Part shown: piece by piece, positions 37,851 to 47,076 of the stretch
Layout of the letters: each line of letters opens with the position of its first letter
Position numbering within the stretch: position 1 is the first letter of the stretch
Assembly (NCBI RefSeq): GCF_023516505.1
Contig: NZ_JAMGBB010000001.1
Location: 992,001 to 1,056,000, forward strand
Length of the DNA: 64,000 nt
Origin: Sphingomonas brevis
Lineage (GTDB): Bacteria > Pseudomonadota > Alphaproteobacteria > Sphingomonadales > Sphingomonadaceae
Direction of reading: 5' to 3'
Position numbers and translations under genes: made by a program
Notes under the pieces: generated by a model
Seen by the model: the letters and a program-made list of their open reading frames with translations, nothing else
Database searches by the model: none
Told to the model about the DNA's origin: nothing

Positions 37851-40199
37851 GTGGCTGAGCACGCGCACTGCCACCACCATTCCAAAGTCGGACATGATCA
37901 CGGAACGATCGTGACAGACCCGGTCTGCGGAATGAAAGTCGATAAGCGGACTGCAGCCCACCGTTGTCAGCTCGGCGGGACGGACTACTACTTTTGCAGC
38001 GCCGGTTGCCTCGACAAGTTCCAGGCGAACCCAAGCCGGTATCTAAATCCTGACGAGAATGATCCGATTGAGGTAGCGGCAGGCACTATTTGGACCTGCC
38101 CGATGCACCCCGAGATACGGCGTGATGGACCGGGACAGTGCCCCATCTGCGGGATGGCGTTAGAGCCACTTGAGCCGGCGCTTGACGAAGGGCCGAACCC
38201 CGAACTCATCGATATGAGCCGGCGATTCTGGATTAGCGCGGTCCTGTCCCTGCCCTTGGTCATCCTGACTTTTGGCGCCGAGCTCTTCGGCTGGGAGCCG
38301 CTGCCCATGCGGACCTCCATGTGGGTTCAACTCGCACTCGCGACGCCGGTCGTGCTTTGGGGCGGCTGGCCGTTCTTCGAGCGGTTCTGGGCATCTCTGC
38401 AGAGCCGCCACCTCAATATGTTCACTCTGATCGGCCTCGGCATCGGCGTGGCCTACGGATACAGTGTCATTGCGTCCCTGACGCCACAGATATTCCCCGC
38501 TTCGCTGCGAACGATGGGTGGCTTGGTGCCGGTCTATTTCGAGGCGGCGGCGGTCATCACCACGCTGGTCTTACTTGGACAGGTGCTTGAGCTTCGCGCC
38601 CGTTCGGCCACTGGCAAGGCCATCCGCGCTCTGCTCAGTCTCGCCCCAAAGGAGGCCCGCCGCGTCAAGGACGACGGGACTGAGGAGGATGTTCCTTTGG
38701 AGCATGTCCATGTTGGGGACCTGCTCCGCATCCGGCCGGGCGAAAAGGTGCCAGTCGATGGCATCGTCGTGGAGGGTCACAGCTCTGTCGATGAATCAAT
38801 GATCAGCGGTGAGCCGGTGCCGGTGGAGAAGTTGCCAGGAGGCAAGTTGACCGGCGCGACGGTCAATGGGACGGGCAGCCTTCTGATGCGAGCTGAGCGC
38901 GTCGGCCGCGACACGATGCTGTCGCAGATCGTTCGCATGGTCGCCGACGCCCAGCGGTCGCGAGCGCCGATCCAAAAACTGGCCGACCAAGTGTCCGCGT
39001 GGTTCGTCCCCGGCGTCGTGCTTGTAGCAGTCATCGCGTTCGTCGCCTGGAGCCTGATCGGACCGGAACCTCGCCTTGCCCATGCGCTGGTCAACGCGAT
39101 TGCCGTATTGATCATCGCCTGCCCCTGTGCGCTTGGCTTGGCGACACCGATGTCGATCATGGTCGGGACCGGCCGCGGTGCAAGCGTAGGCGTCCTTGTC
39201 AAGAATGCCGAGGCGCTGGAGCTGATGGAGCGGGTCGATACGCTGGTTGTGGACAAGACGGGCACTCTGACGCTGGGCAAGCCAAAACTAATCTCAGTCC
39301 GGCCAGCAAACGGTTTTCAGGAAGCGGATGTGCTTCGGCTCGCGGCGTCTCTTGAACGCGGCAGCGAGCACCCCCTTGCGGCTGCGATCGTTGAGGGCGC
39401 CGAAGAGCTTAATCTCGCGCCGCCATCAAGCAGTGAGTTCAAATCGCATACAGGCAAGGGCGTCACCGGCACCGTCGAAAACCGTGCGGTTGGCTTGGGC
39501 AACAAGTCACTGCTCGCAGACCTCGGCATCGACTCCGCTTCGCTGGAAGCCGAGGCAGATGAGCATCGCGCCGAAGGCCAGGGCGTCATGTTCGTGGCGA
39601 TCGACGGCAAGCTGGCTGGTCTGCTGGTTGTCGCCGATCCGATCAAGGACAGCGCACCGGGAGCCGTAGCTGAGCTTCAACGCAATGGTGTCCATGTGGT
39701 CATGATGACCGGCGACAATCGCCGCACCGCCGAGGCAGTAGCGCGCCGAGTTGGCATCGAAGAAGTCATTGCTGATGTCCTTCCCAACCAAAAGCAGGCG
39801 AAGGTCGAGGAGTTACGCAAACAGAACCGGCGTGTTGCGATGGCCGGAGACGGCATCAATGACGCCCCGGCGCTTGCGGCGGCTGATGTCGGCATTGCCA
39901 TGGGCACAGGCACCGATGTCGCGATGGAAAGCGCCCATGTCACACTGGTGAAGGGCGATCTCGTTGGGATCGTCCGCGCCAGGCACCTCAGTCGCGCAAC
40001 GATGCGCAACATCCGCGAGAACCTTTTCTTCTCCTTCGTGTTCAACGCGGCTGGTGTGCCGATCGCGGCTGGGGTGCTCTATCCTTCGCTTGGCATCCTG
40101 TTGTCACCGATCATCGCTGGTGCGGCGATGGCATTCAGTTCGGTCGCAGTGATCGGCAACTCTCTCCGATTGAACCGGGTCCGCCTGGAGGTGCTATGA
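37851..40199 (+). CDS. copA: P1B-type copper-exporting ATPase with His-rich tail, YHS and heavy-metal-binding domains
   Basis: 782 residues from GTG 37851, which has GAGGAGA six bases upstream; the ATG at 37821 falls on the predicted transcript start. Order: His-rich [20 protein letters not shown] module (DPVCGMKV...YYFCSAGC) near 22-65, metal-binding [20 protein letters not shown] near 83-105, eight membrane helices with the metal channel [23 protein letters not shown] and GDGINDAPA. It has no classical HMA CxxC domain. Pumps Cu(I) (or Ag) out of the cytoplasm. Confidence 0.95.
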   Translation: MAEHAHCHHHSKVGHDHGTIVTDPVCGMKVDKRTAAHRCQLGGTDYYFCSAGCLDKFQANPSRYLNPDENDPIEVAAGTIWTCPMHPEIRRDGPGQCPICGMALEPLEPALDEGPNPELIDMSRRFWISAVLSLPLVILTFGAELFGWEPLPMRTSMWVQLALATPVVLWGGWPFFERFWASLQSRHLNMFTLIGLGIGVAYGYSVIASLTPQIFPASLRTMGGLVPVYFEAAAVITTLVLLGQVLELRARSATGKAIRALLSLAPKEARRVKDDGTEEDVPLEHVHVGDLLRIRPGEKVPVDGIVVEGHSSVDESMISGEPVPVEKLPGGKLTGATVNGTGSLLMRAERVGRDTMLSQIVRMVADAQRSRAPIQKLADQVSAWFVPGVVLVAVIAFVAWSLIGPEPRLAHALVNAIAVLIIACPCALGLATPMSIMVGTGRGASVGVLVKNAEALELMERVDTLVVDKTGTLTLGKPKLISVRPANGFQEADVLRLAASLERGSEHPLAAAIVEGAEELNLAPPSSSEFKSHTGKGVTGTVENRAVGLGNKSLLADLGIDSASLEAEADEHRAEGQGVMFVAIDGKLAGLLVVADPIKDSAPGAVAELQRNGVHVVMMTGDNRRTAEAVARRVGIEEVIADVLPNQKQAKVEELRKQNRRVAMAGDGINDAPALAAADVGIAMGTGTDVAMESAHVTLVKGDLVGIVRARHLSRATMRNIRENLFFSFVFNAAGVPIAAGVLYPSLGILLSPIIAGAAMAFSSVAVIGNSLRLNRVRLEVL

Positions 40200-40492
40200 C
40201 CCTCGATCGAAGTCAGGAGCGCACACGATCGGCGCTGACGACTCTGTCAGTGGTCGGAGCCGCCGTAGCTGGCGCCGGTGTAGGTTCGCTCTTGGGTGCG
40301 GGATTAAGACCCCTCGCATGGTGGATATTCGGGGTCGGACTCCTCGCTCATCTTGTCGGGATGGTAGGCATCCGTCGCTTTTTGGCGGCTCGCGGCTATG
40401 TGCCCCCTGCATGGCAAAAAGCTGCCTATTGGTTGTGTTGGGCTGCCATCGGGATTGTCGTGACCTACGGACTATTTGAGGTGGCGACATGA
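40196..40492 (+). CDS. Small membrane protein of the copper operon
   Basis: 98 residues with two or three membrane spans ([50 protein letters not shown]). It overlaps both copA and cueR by ATGA, so it is obligately co-translated. Not recognised; a copper-related role follows from position only. Confidence 0.75.
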   Translation: MTLDRSQERTRSALTTLSVVGAAVAGAGVGSLLGAGLRPLAWWIFGVGLLAHLVGMVGIRRFLAARGYVPPAWQKAAYWLCWAAIGIVVTYGLFEVAT

Positions 40493-40881
40493 AGATTGGA
40501 GCTGCCTCGGCGGCATCCGGCATCAGCGAAAGGATGATCCGCCACTACGAAAAGATCGGTCTCATGCCGAAAGCGGCCAGGCGCGATTCCGGCTACCGTG
40601 ACTATGACGAGCGGGACCTACACACATTACGATTCATCGGCCGCGCTCGCGATGCCGGCTTCCCCATCGAGGAGATCCGACAGCTCCTGACGCTATGGAA
40701 CGACCGCGAGCGATCAAGCGCCGATGTGAAAGCCCTCGCGCTTGCTCGTGCCGCTGAACTCAAGAAGAAAGCCAACGAACTCGACGCCATGCGACGATCG
40801 CTCGAACATTTGGCGGAGCGCTGTCATGGTGACAACCGGCCGGATTGTCCGATCCTCATTGATTTAGAAGGCAAGGATTGA
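40489..40881 (+). CDS. cueR: CueR, copper-responsive MerR-family activator
   Basis: 130 residues. N-terminal winged helix IGAASAASGISERMIRHYEK, dimerisation helix, and the C-terminal metal loop CHGDNRPDCP that matches the two Cu(I)-binding cysteines of CueR. It would activate the promoter at 37783. Overlaps the preceding gene by four bases and the next by one. Confidence 0.93.
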   Translation: MKIGAASAASGISERMIRHYEKIGLMPKAARRDSGYRDYDERDLHTLRFIGRARDAGFPIEEIRQLLTLWNDRERSSADVKALALARAAELKKKANELDAMRRSLEHLAERCHGDNRPDCPILIDLEGKD

Positions 40882-41261
40882 TGTCAGTCATTGCCGAGAA
40901 AGCATCAGTGGCCTACGGGGCGCCGGTGAGCTTACGACCGCTCTTTGCGATCCTAATCGCCGTCGCGATGTTGTTCGCGCCGCTCGCACTGCAATCCGGC
41001 GCGGCCATGGCCATGGCTCCGGCTGACCATCACGCCCAAATGACGAAAACCGATCATTGCGGCGAGCAACCGGCCAAGAGTCACGACGGGAAGACAGTCG
41101 ATAAGTCCTGTTGTGCCGCTATGTGCACGGCGATTGCAGTCGCCCCGACCCCGATGTTGGAGCCGCATGTGTTCGCTTCGTCGGCCGAACGGCCCTCGCT
41201 CGTCCAGTTCGATCACAGTTTCCTGGCTGAACTGCCGACACCTCCTCCACGCCTCTCGTAG
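40881..41261 (+). CDS. Secreted Cys/His-containing protein of the copper operon
   Basis: 126 residues. After a 20-residue polar start comes a membrane/signal segment (LFAILIAVAMLFAPLAL), then HHAQMTKTDHCGEQ, KSCCAAMC and a Pro-rich tail. His, Met and Cys are spaced as in periplasmic copper binders. The ATG overlaps the cueR stop by one base. Family not recognised. Confidence 0.7.
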   Translation: MSVIAEKASVAYGAPVSLRPLFAILIAVAMLFAPLALQSGAAMAMAPADHHAQMTKTDHCGEQPAKSHDGKTVDKSCCAAMCTAIAVAPTPMLEPHVFASSAERPSLVQFDHSFLAELPTPPPRLS

Positions 41262-41298
41262 AATCGACCTCACTCAACTCGATTTTACGGAGACTAAA

Positions 41299-41562
41299 AT
41301 GAAGATGATTATTGGCGCGCTTGCGCTTGCTCTTGCCGTTCCTGCTGCGGCTCAGACCGCACCCGCTGCCGATCCGCATGCGGGTCACCAGATGTCAGCT
41401 CAGATGCAGGGCATGGATCATAGCCAGCACCAGCAAGGCAAGCATGACTGCAAGGACTGCTGCGACAAGATGAAGCAGTCCGGTGGCAAGATGGAGTGCA
41501 TGGACAAGAAGGGCGAAGCCAAGCCGGCTGCCCCCGCGTCCGGCGGTCACACAAGCCATTAA
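41299..41562 (+). CDS. Small secreted His/Met/Cys-rich protein
   Basis: 87 residues from ATG 41299 with GGAG seven bases upstream. A signal peptide ending VPAAAQ is followed by HAGHQM, MQGMDHSQHQQGKHDCKDCC and MECMDKK. The density of copper ligands suggests a periplasmic copper buffer. A GC hairpin follows at 41569. Confidence 0.75.
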   Translation: MKMIIGALALALAVPAAAQTAPAADPHAGHQMSAQMQGMDHSQHQQGKHDCKDCCDKMKQSGGKMECMDKKGEAKPAAPASGGHTSH

Positions 41563-41568
41563 TCGGTC

Positions 41569-41593
41569 GGGGCGCCGCTTCTTGCGGCGCCCC
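41569..41593. other. Strong GC hairpin without T tract
   Basis: GGGGCGCCGC-TTCTT-GCGGCGCCCC, a perfect 10-bp stem between the small copper protein and the multicopper oxidase gene. No T run follows, so it may slow transcription or protect the mRNA rather than terminate. Confidence 0.6.
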
Positions 41594-41636
41594 GCAACGA
41601 CCGCTTCTGGCGCTCGTTAAGGGCGCGGAGAACCAC

Positions 41637-43352
41637 ATGACTCAACTTATTTCCCTCAACCGCAGGGCGTTCCTCGGTGGCGGCGTCGCGCTGGCTGCTG
41701 CGGCGGGGCTTCGGCCGGCTTGGGCGCACAGCGTCAGCCAAGGTGTCGCTGCCAAGGCGGAAGGCACGCTCAGTGGCGAGGATATTCGCCTTGTCGTTGA
41801 TCGGACCCGCTTCTCCGTCGATGGCCGACCCGGTCACGCCGTGGCGATCAACGGCACCATCCCGGCGCCACTAATCCGCCTCAAGGAGGGCCAGAATGTC
41901 CGGCTCACCGTCGAGAACCGTCTCACGGATGAAGACACCTCAATCCACTGGCACGGCTTCATCGTGCCTTTCCAGATGGACGGCGTTCCAGGCATCAGCT
42001 TTCCCGGCATCCGACCCGGGCAGAGCTTCACCTATGAGTTCCCGATCAAGCAATCGGGAACCTATTGGTATCACAGCCATAGCGGACTGCAGGAACAGCT
42101 GGGGCATTATGGACCCATCATTATCGACCCTGCTGGTGCTGACCCGGTTGCCTATGACCGCGAGCATGTGATCGTCCTGTCGGACTGGACCTTCATGCAC
42201 CCGCACGGACTGTTCACGCGGCTCAAGCAGGAAGGCGGCTTCTTCAACCGCAACAAGCGAACGCTGGCTGACAAGATGAGCGGCAAGCGTGACCCGCTCT
42301 CAGCGGCCGATGCCAAGATGTTTGGCAAAATGCGGATGGACCCGACCGATATTTCCGATGTGACGGCGGCGGCCTACACCTACCTCATCAACGGCCACAG
42401 TCCCGCAGAAAACTGGACCGGCCTATTCCGTGCTGGTGAGAGAGTCCGGCTGCGCATCATCAATGCTGCGTCGCAGAGCATCTTCAACATCCGCATCCCT
42501 GGGCTCAAGCTAGTCGTGGTTGCCACTGACGGCATCAATGTCCGGCCCGTCGAAGTTGACGAGCTGCAGATCGGAAATGCCGAGACCTATGACCTCATCG
42601 TCCAGCCCGATGATCGCCCTTACACCTTCATTGCCGAGGGGATTGATCGCTCTGGTATGGGCGTCGCGACGCTCGCACCTCGCGAAGGTATGCGCGCCGA
42701 GGTGCCGCCACTTCGTGAGCGGCCAACGCTGACAATGATGGACATGGGTATGATGGATCATTCCGCCCATGGTGGCGGGCCCAGCATGGCGATGGATCAC
42801 AGCATGCGGGACAAGTCGAAAGTCAGTTTTCCAGTCGGACCCGGCGTAGACATGATCTCGCCCATGGCGATGGATCGGAGCGGCGATCCGGGTATCGGGC
42901 TCGAAAATGTCGGTCACAAAGTGCTGACCTACAAAGACCTCGTTTCGCTCAAGCCCAACAGCGACACTCGCGTCCCGACCCGACGCATAGACATCCACCT
43001 CACCGGCAACATGGAGCGATTCATGTGGTCGATGGATGGCGAGAAGTTGAGCGAGAATCCCGAACCTTATCGCTTCGCCCGCAACGAGCGCGTGCGGCTG
43101 AGGCTCATCAACGACACGATGATGACCCACCCGATGCATTTGCACGGCCACTTCTTCGAGATCGTCAACGGCCATGGCCCAAACCAGCCGCTGAAACATA
43201 CGGTTAGGGTGCTGCCTGGGGGATATGTCGATCTCGACCTGACGGCGGACGCGCCTGGCGACTGGGCGTTCCATTGCCACCTGCTCTACCACATGCACGC
43301 CGGGATGATGCGCGTGGTCAGCATCCGGCCGTTGGAAGGAGCGCACGCATGA
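41637..43352 (+). CDS. pcoA: Copper-resistance multicopper oxidase (PcoA/CopA type)
   Basis: 571 residues from ATG 41637 (GGAG six bases upstream). The Tat signal NRRAFLGGGVALAAAAG sends the folded protein to the periplasm. Copper sites are complete: IHWHGF, YWYHSHSG, HPMHLHGHF and HCHLLYHMHAGM. A Met/His-rich insert (MMDMGMMDHSAH, MAMDHSMRDKS) near residue 365-390 is typical of this family and binds extra copper. Oxidises Cu(I). Overlaps the next gene by ATGA. Confidence 0.95.
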   Translation: MTQLISLNRRAFLGGGVALAAAAGLRPAWAHSVSQGVAAKAEGTLSGEDIRLVVDRTRFSVDGRPGHAVAINGTIPAPLIRLKEGQNVRLTVENRLTDEDTSIHWHGFIVPFQMDGVPGISFPGIRPGQSFTYEFPIKQSGTYWYHSHSGLQEQLGHYGPIIIDPAGADPVAYDREHVIVLSDWTFMHPHGLFTRLKQEGGFFNRNKRTLADKMSGKRDPLSAADAKMFGKMRMDPTDISDVTAAAYTYLINGHSPAENWTGLFRAGERVRLRIINAASQSIFNIRIPGLKLVVVATDGINVRPVEVDELQIGNAETYDLIVQPDDRPYTFIAEGIDRSGMGVATLAPREGMRAEVPPLRERPTLTMMDMGMMDHSAHGGGPSMAMDHSMRDKSKVSFPVGPGVDMISPMAMDRSGDPGIGLENVGHKVLTYKDLVSLKPNSDTRVPTRRIDIHLTGNMERFMWSMDGEKLSENPEPYRFARNERVRLRLINDTMMTHPMHLHGHFFEIVNGHGPNQPLKHTVRVLPGGYVDLDLTADAPGDWAFHCHLLYHMHAGMMRVVSIRPLEGAHA

Positions 43353-44518
43353 AGGCGTTCCTAGCTTTGCTCCTGGCCGGCGCAGCCAGCCCAGCACTGG
43401 CCCAACAGAGTGCGCCTGCCAACGCACCAGCTGCCACCCAGCCGACTTGTCTGCCGGAGCACGCGGCGATGGGTCATTGCAAGCTGCCAACCCCGGCCCC
43501 GCAACCGACACCTCCAGCTTCGGAGCAGCCGACCTGCTTGCCCGAGCACGCCGCGATGGGTCATTGCAAGTTGCCTGAACCGGCCGAGCAACCAGTCGAA
43601 ACTGCCCCGCAGGCGACTTGTCTGCCGGAGCACGCGGCGATGGGTCATTGCAAGCTGCCAACCCCGGCCCCGCAACCGACACCTCCAGCTTCGGAGCAGC
43701 AGCCTGCCTGTTTGCCGGAACATGCCGCCATGGGGCATTGCAAGTTGCCAGCCACTGCTGAGCCGCAGGTGCAACCTGGTCCAACCCCGCCAGAAGCGCT
43801 GTCAGGGCCGGCGCACGCCGCAGACGCCTATTGGGGCGCGGAAGGCATGCAGCGCAGCCGTAATATTCTGCGCGAAGAGCACGGTGGCATGCCTGCCCAA
43901 AAGGTCTTTATCGACCGTGCCGAAGCCCGTGTTAGAGAGGGTCAGGATGGCTACCTGTTCGACGCCCAGGCTTGGTATGGCGGTGACATCAACAAGCTTT
44001 GGTTGAAAAGCGAAGTCGAAGGGTCTTGGGGCAAGCAGCTCGAACACGCCGAAGTGCAGGCACTATGGAGCCATGCAATCAACCCCTGGTTCGATCTGCA
44101 AGCCGGCGTCCGTTACGATCCGCAGCCAGGCCCAAACCGCACCCACCTCGTGCTCGGCGTGCAGGGCCTAGCTCCCTATTGGTGGGAGGTCGAAGGAGCC
44201 GTTTTCCTGTCGAACAAGGGCGATGTCACGGCGCGTGCCGAGGCTGAATACGATCTCCGCATCACTCAGAAGCTGATCCTGCAACCGCGTGGCGAAGTCG
44301 ATCTCTCGTTACAGGATGTGCCGGAGTTGGCGATCGGTTCTGGCCTCACGAATGCCTCGCTAGGAGTCAGGCTGCGTTATCAGATCTCGCCGCTCGTCGC
44401 TCCATACATCGGCGTCGAATATGAGCGCACCTTCGGCGACACACGCCGGTTCCTACACGCGGAAGACGAGGATGCCGGTGGCTTCAACCTGCTTGCCGGC
44501 GTCCGCTTTTGGTTCTGA
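43349..44518 (+). CDS. pcoB: PcoB/CopB-type outer-membrane copper protein with four CLPEHxxxGHC repeats
   Basis: 389 residues. Signal peptide (ending SPALAQ), then four copies of CLPEHAAMGHCKLP starting at residues 34, 63, 91 and 121, joined by Pro/Ala/Gln linkers. From residue 150 on is the CopB domain (AYWGAEGMQRSRN, RAEARVREGQDGYLFDAQAW) ending in an outer-membrane strand with terminal Phe. Family members usually have Met-rich N-termini instead of these repeats. Follows the oxidase with a four-base overlap. Confidence 0.92.
   Translation: MKAFLALLLAGAASPALAQQSAPANAPAATQPTCLPEHAAMGHCKLPTPAPQPTPPASEQPTCLPEHAAMGHCKLPEPAEQPVETAPQATCLPEHAAMGHCKLPTPAPQPTPPASEQQPACLPEHAAMGHCKLPATAEPQVQPGPTPPEALSGPAHAADAYWGAEGMQRSRNILREEHGGMPAQKVFIDRAEARVREGQDGYLFDAQAWYGGDINKLWLKSEVEGSWGKQLEHAEVQALWSHAINPWFDLQAGVRYDPQPGPNRTHLVLGVQGLAPYWWEVEGAVFLSNKGDVTARAEAEYDLRITQKLILQPRGEVDLSLQDVPELAIGSGLTNASLGVRLRYQISPLVAPYIGVEYERTFGDTRRFLHAEDEDAGGFNLLAGVRFWF
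43443..43700 (+). repeat. Perfect 87-bp internal repeat in pcoB
   Basis: Bases 43443-43529 recur without change at 43614-43700, 171 bp apart. Each copy encodes one CLPEHAAMGHCKLP unit plus its linker. The two other units (starting 43535 and 43709) are diverged in sequence. Confidence 0.9.
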
Positions 44519-44531
44519 GGGGAGAAAGAAA

Positions 44532-45023
44532 ATGAAACTCATCATTGCAGCAGCCGCAGTCCTGCTGTTGACCGACATTGCGGTTGCCCATCCCGAGGCT
44601 AACCACAATGAGAGCGCCGCCAAAGTTAGTGCGGTCTCCGCATCCGCACGGCCGGCAGCCGCCGTGGTCGATGCCTTTCACGCGGCACTGCGCCGGGGCG
44701 ATACCAAAGCTGCACTGTCCTATCTCGCCGATAACGCACTGATCTATGAGGCTGGCGGTGTCGAGCGCGGCCGGCAGGAATATGCCTCCCATCACCTCGG
44801 CGCGGACGCCGCCTTTGCCCAGGCCGTGCCTGGCACCGTGACCAGGCGCGCCGGCGATGCAGTTGGCGCTGTCGCTTGGATCGCCACCGAAGGCCGAACG
44901 ACGGGAACCTACAAGGACAAGGCGATCGACCGGGTGACCACCGAGACGATGGTGCTTCGTCGTGTCGGAGGGGTCTGGAAGATCGCTCATATCCATTGGT
45001 CGTCCGCAGCGGGAGCGAAATGA
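44532..45023 (+). CDS. Secreted NTF2/SnoaL-like protein (DUF4440 type)
   Basis: 163 residues from ATG 44532 with GGGGAGAAAG upstream. Signal peptide ending DIAVAH, a short His-containing linker, then an NTF2-like cone: VDAFHAALRRGDTKAALSYLAD, ending VWKIAHIHWSS. Such domains often bind small ligands or act as scaffolds. The stop overlaps the next start (AATGATG). Co-occurs with copper genes; role unknown. Confidence 0.75.
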   Translation: MKLIIAAAAVLLLTDIAVAHPEANHNESAAKVSAVSASARPAAAVVDAFHAALRRGDTKAALSYLADNALIYEAGGVERGRQEYASHHLGADAAFAQAVPGTVTRRAGDAVGAVAWIATEGRTTGTYKDKAIDRVTTETMVLRRVGGVWKIAHIHWSSAAGAK

Positions 45024-45676
45024 TGTCTGTCCGACGCATTCTCCGATCAATCGCTATCCTGCTGGGAATGGCGATGCTGCTCGTTAGCCTGTCTTCTCCG
45101 GCAACCGCCCACAAGGAACACAAGAAGAAGAAGCCTGTCGCCACCCAGGTCGTTCAACCGGCCGCCCAGCCCGCGACGCCGGTAGCATCGCAGCCGATGG
45201 ACCACGACAAGATGGAAGGGATGATGCCGGACACGGAGATGGACCGATCCGAAATGCCCTTCTTTGTGCGGCTGTTGGACTGGTTCGGACGACTCCACCC
45301 CGCGATTGTCCACTTCCCGATTGCATTCTTCCCGGCGGCACTTTTCACAGCCATCGTTGGCCGAAGGCGGCCGGCGTTCGCTGCGCCCGTCCAGTTCCTG
45401 GTTGTCGCGGGCGGGATATTCGCCCCGATCGCTGCGGCGGCAGGATGGATCGCCGGAATGAGTGCTGATCCAGATCAAGTTCTGACCTATCACCGCTGGC
45501 TGGGCGTCGCGATTGGGATCGTTGGCGCCGGACTAGGCGTTTGGGCTTGGAAGCGTCCCTGGGAGGACCGCGGTGCCGGGATGATCCTGGCGTTGACCGT
45601 CATGACCATTGCCATCGCGGCTCAAGGGTTTCTGGGCGCTGCGATCACCCACGGAATGGAACATCTAATGTTCTGA
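45020..45676 (+). CDS. DUF2231 membrane protein with His/Met-rich periplasmic segment
   Basis: 218 residues. N-terminal signal/anchor, then HKEHKKKK and PMDHDKMEGMMPDTEMDRSEM, a putative copper-binding stretch, then a DUF2231 domain of four membrane spans starting at RLHPAIVHFPIAFFPA. Starts within the preceding stop codon. Probably inner membrane; function unknown. Confidence 0.82.
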   Translation: MMSVRRILRSIAILLGMAMLLVSLSSPATAHKEHKKKKPVATQVVQPAAQPATPVASQPMDHDKMEGMMPDTEMDRSEMPFFVRLLDWFGRLHPAIVHFPIAFFPAALFTAIVGRRRPAFAAPVQFLVVAGGIFAPIAAAAGWIAGMSADPDQVLTYHRWLGVAIGIVGAGLGVWAWKRPWEDRGAGMILALTVMTIAIAAQGFLGAAITHGMEHLMF

Positions 45677-45686
45677 GGAGAGGATC

Positions 45687-45719
45687 ATGCACGGCGACAT
45701 GGAGAGCATGGCGAAATGA
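45687..45719 (+). CDS. Ten-codon leader peptide upstream of DUF305 gene
   Basis: ATG at 45687 has an excellent GAGGAGAGG just upstream, encodes MHGDMESMAK and stops in the ATGA that starts the next gene. Either a coupling leader or the detached first codons of the DUF305 protein after a frameshift. Confidence 0.4.
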   Translation: MHGDMESMAK

Positions 45720-46174
45720 GCCGGGAGATGGTGCGGCATCACTATCTGATGCTGGGCGTCAACCTTCTGCTCAGCTTGATCATCATGTATGTCGCGATGT
45801 TCGCGATGATCTGGAGCTTTGGCGAGTTCGTTCAGAACATCAACTTCTTCTACATGGCGTTGGTGATGTGGGCGCCCATGGCCGCTGTCATGCTGCTGAC
45901 CATGCGGGCCATGTATCCGAACAAGAAGCTGAACGGCCTTCTTTACCTGGGTTTCGCCGCCGTCTTCATCCTGTCGATGATCGGCATTCGCGAGCAGTCG
46001 CTAGTCGGCGATCAGCAGTTCCTGCGATCGATGATCCCGCACCATTCCGGTGCGGTGCTGATGTGCGAGAAAGCCAAGATCACTGATCCCGAGATCCAAT
46101 CGCTGTGTCAGGGAATCATTAGCTCGCAGACAAGCGAGATCGATCAGATGAAAGCCATTTTGGAACGCAAATGA
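45716..46174 (+). CDS. DUF305 membrane protein
   Basis: 152 residues: three membrane spans (LLLSLIIMYVAMFAMIWSF onward) then a DUF305 domain with MIPHHSGAVLMCEKA and CQGIISSQTSEIDQMKAIL. DUF305 proteins are common in copper clusters and carry a His-His/Met metal-site candidate. No ribosome binding site of its own; it is probably translated by coupling from the 45687 leader. Confidence 0.85.
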   Translation: MSREMVRHHYLMLGVNLLLSLIIMYVAMFAMIWSFGEFVQNINFFYMALVMWAPMAAVMLLTMRAMYPNKKLNGLLYLGFAAVFILSMIGIREQSLVGDQQFLRSMIPHHSGAVLMCEKAKITDPEIQSLCQGIISSQTSEIDQMKAILERK

Positions 46175-46209
46175 ATGCCACTCGCGGGGTGGCTCAAGAG
46201 GAGTAAGCA

Positions 46210-47010
46210 ATGAGGAAAGTCGTATTGAGTTTGAGCGCCCTAGCGCTGGTTTCGACGCTATCCGCCTGTGGCGGTGGCGAGGAAGCCGCGAACAATGTTG
46301 CCGCCGAAAACGACATGAACGCGATGATGGCGGATAGCGGCCCATTCGCGGATGCGGAAATGAAGATGGACCAGGCGATGACGGCAGCTGTCGGCGTCAA
46401 CGCCGCGGATAGCTGGGTCCGCAAGATGATCGAACATCACAAGGGCGCCATCGAGATGTCGCGCATCTTGCTTGCCCAAAATGTCACTGGCCATGTGGCC
46501 GACATGGCGCAGCAGGTGATTGACAAGCAAACTGCCGAAGTGGCGGCGCTGGAGAAGCTTGTTGCGACCGGGAACCCTGACCCAGCAAGCGCGGCCCTCT
46601 ACCAGCCGGCACAAGCGGCAATGCACAATGCCATGATGCCTGCGGCGGGTTCCGACACATCCGATACCTGGGTCCGTAAGATGCTGGAGCATCACAAGGG
46701 TGCTGTGGCAATGTCGGACATTGCCTTGGCCAATGGTGCGACGGGCGCAGTTCGCGCTCAGATCGAGAAGACCAAGGCCGAGCAGCAAAAAGAGATTGAG
46801 CATATCGAGGGTATGCTCTCCGGCCAGCAGTCAACTAGCGCGCCGGCCGCGCCAGCGGCACCAGCGGCACCTGCACCTGCCGCCAAGGAGAAAGCACCAG
46901 CCGTGAAGCCTGCGCCAGCGAAGCCCAAGCCTGCGGAGCCCAAGGCCGCCGAGCCCAAGGCTCCTGATCCAAACTGCCTGCCGGAGCATCGAGCAGCAGG
47001 ACACTGCTGA
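46210..47010 (+). CDS. DUF305 lipoprotein with tandem domains and terminal CLPEHxxxGHC
   Basis: 266 residues. Lipobox LSACG gives a lipid-anchored periplasmic protein. Two DUF305 units follow with MIEHHKGAIEMS (about 77) and MLEHHKGAVAMS (about 158), then a long Pro/Ala/Lys linker and the last 11 residues CLPEHRAAGHC, the same motif repeated in the pcoB product. RBS GAGGAG upstream. Likely copper binding at three sites. Confidence 0.87.
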   Translation: MRKVVLSLSALALVSTLSACGGGEEAANNVAAENDMNAMMADSGPFADAEMKMDQAMTAAVGVNAADSWVRKMIEHHKGAIEMSRILLAQNVTGHVADMAQQVIDKQTAEVAALEKLVATGNPDPASAALYQPAQAAMHNAMMPAAGSDTSDTWVRKMLEHHKGAVAMSDIALANGATGAVRAQIEKTKAEQQKEIEHIEGMLSGQQSTSAPAAPAAPAAPAPAAKEKAPAVKPAPAKPKPAEPKAAEPKAPDPNCLPEHRAAGHC

Positions 47011-47076
47011 TCAGCACGAATGACTTGGAGTTGACGGACGCAAGGTCATCGGCTTCGATTGGCAAAGACCGTTGAC

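Noticed and set aside
43443-43760. CRISPR-like repeat array in pcoB
   Set aside because: Repeats are in frame, encode CLPEH units, and the spacers are conserved linkers rather than unique spacers.
42510-43784. 424-codon minus-strand frame opposite the multicopper oxidase and pcoB
   Set aside because: Antisense shadow that includes reverse-translated repeat units.
47020-47070. Second CueR-like operator (TTGACGGACGCAAGGTCA) before the PepSY genes
   Set aside because: The dyad is too short and the spacing does not fit a MerR-type promoter.
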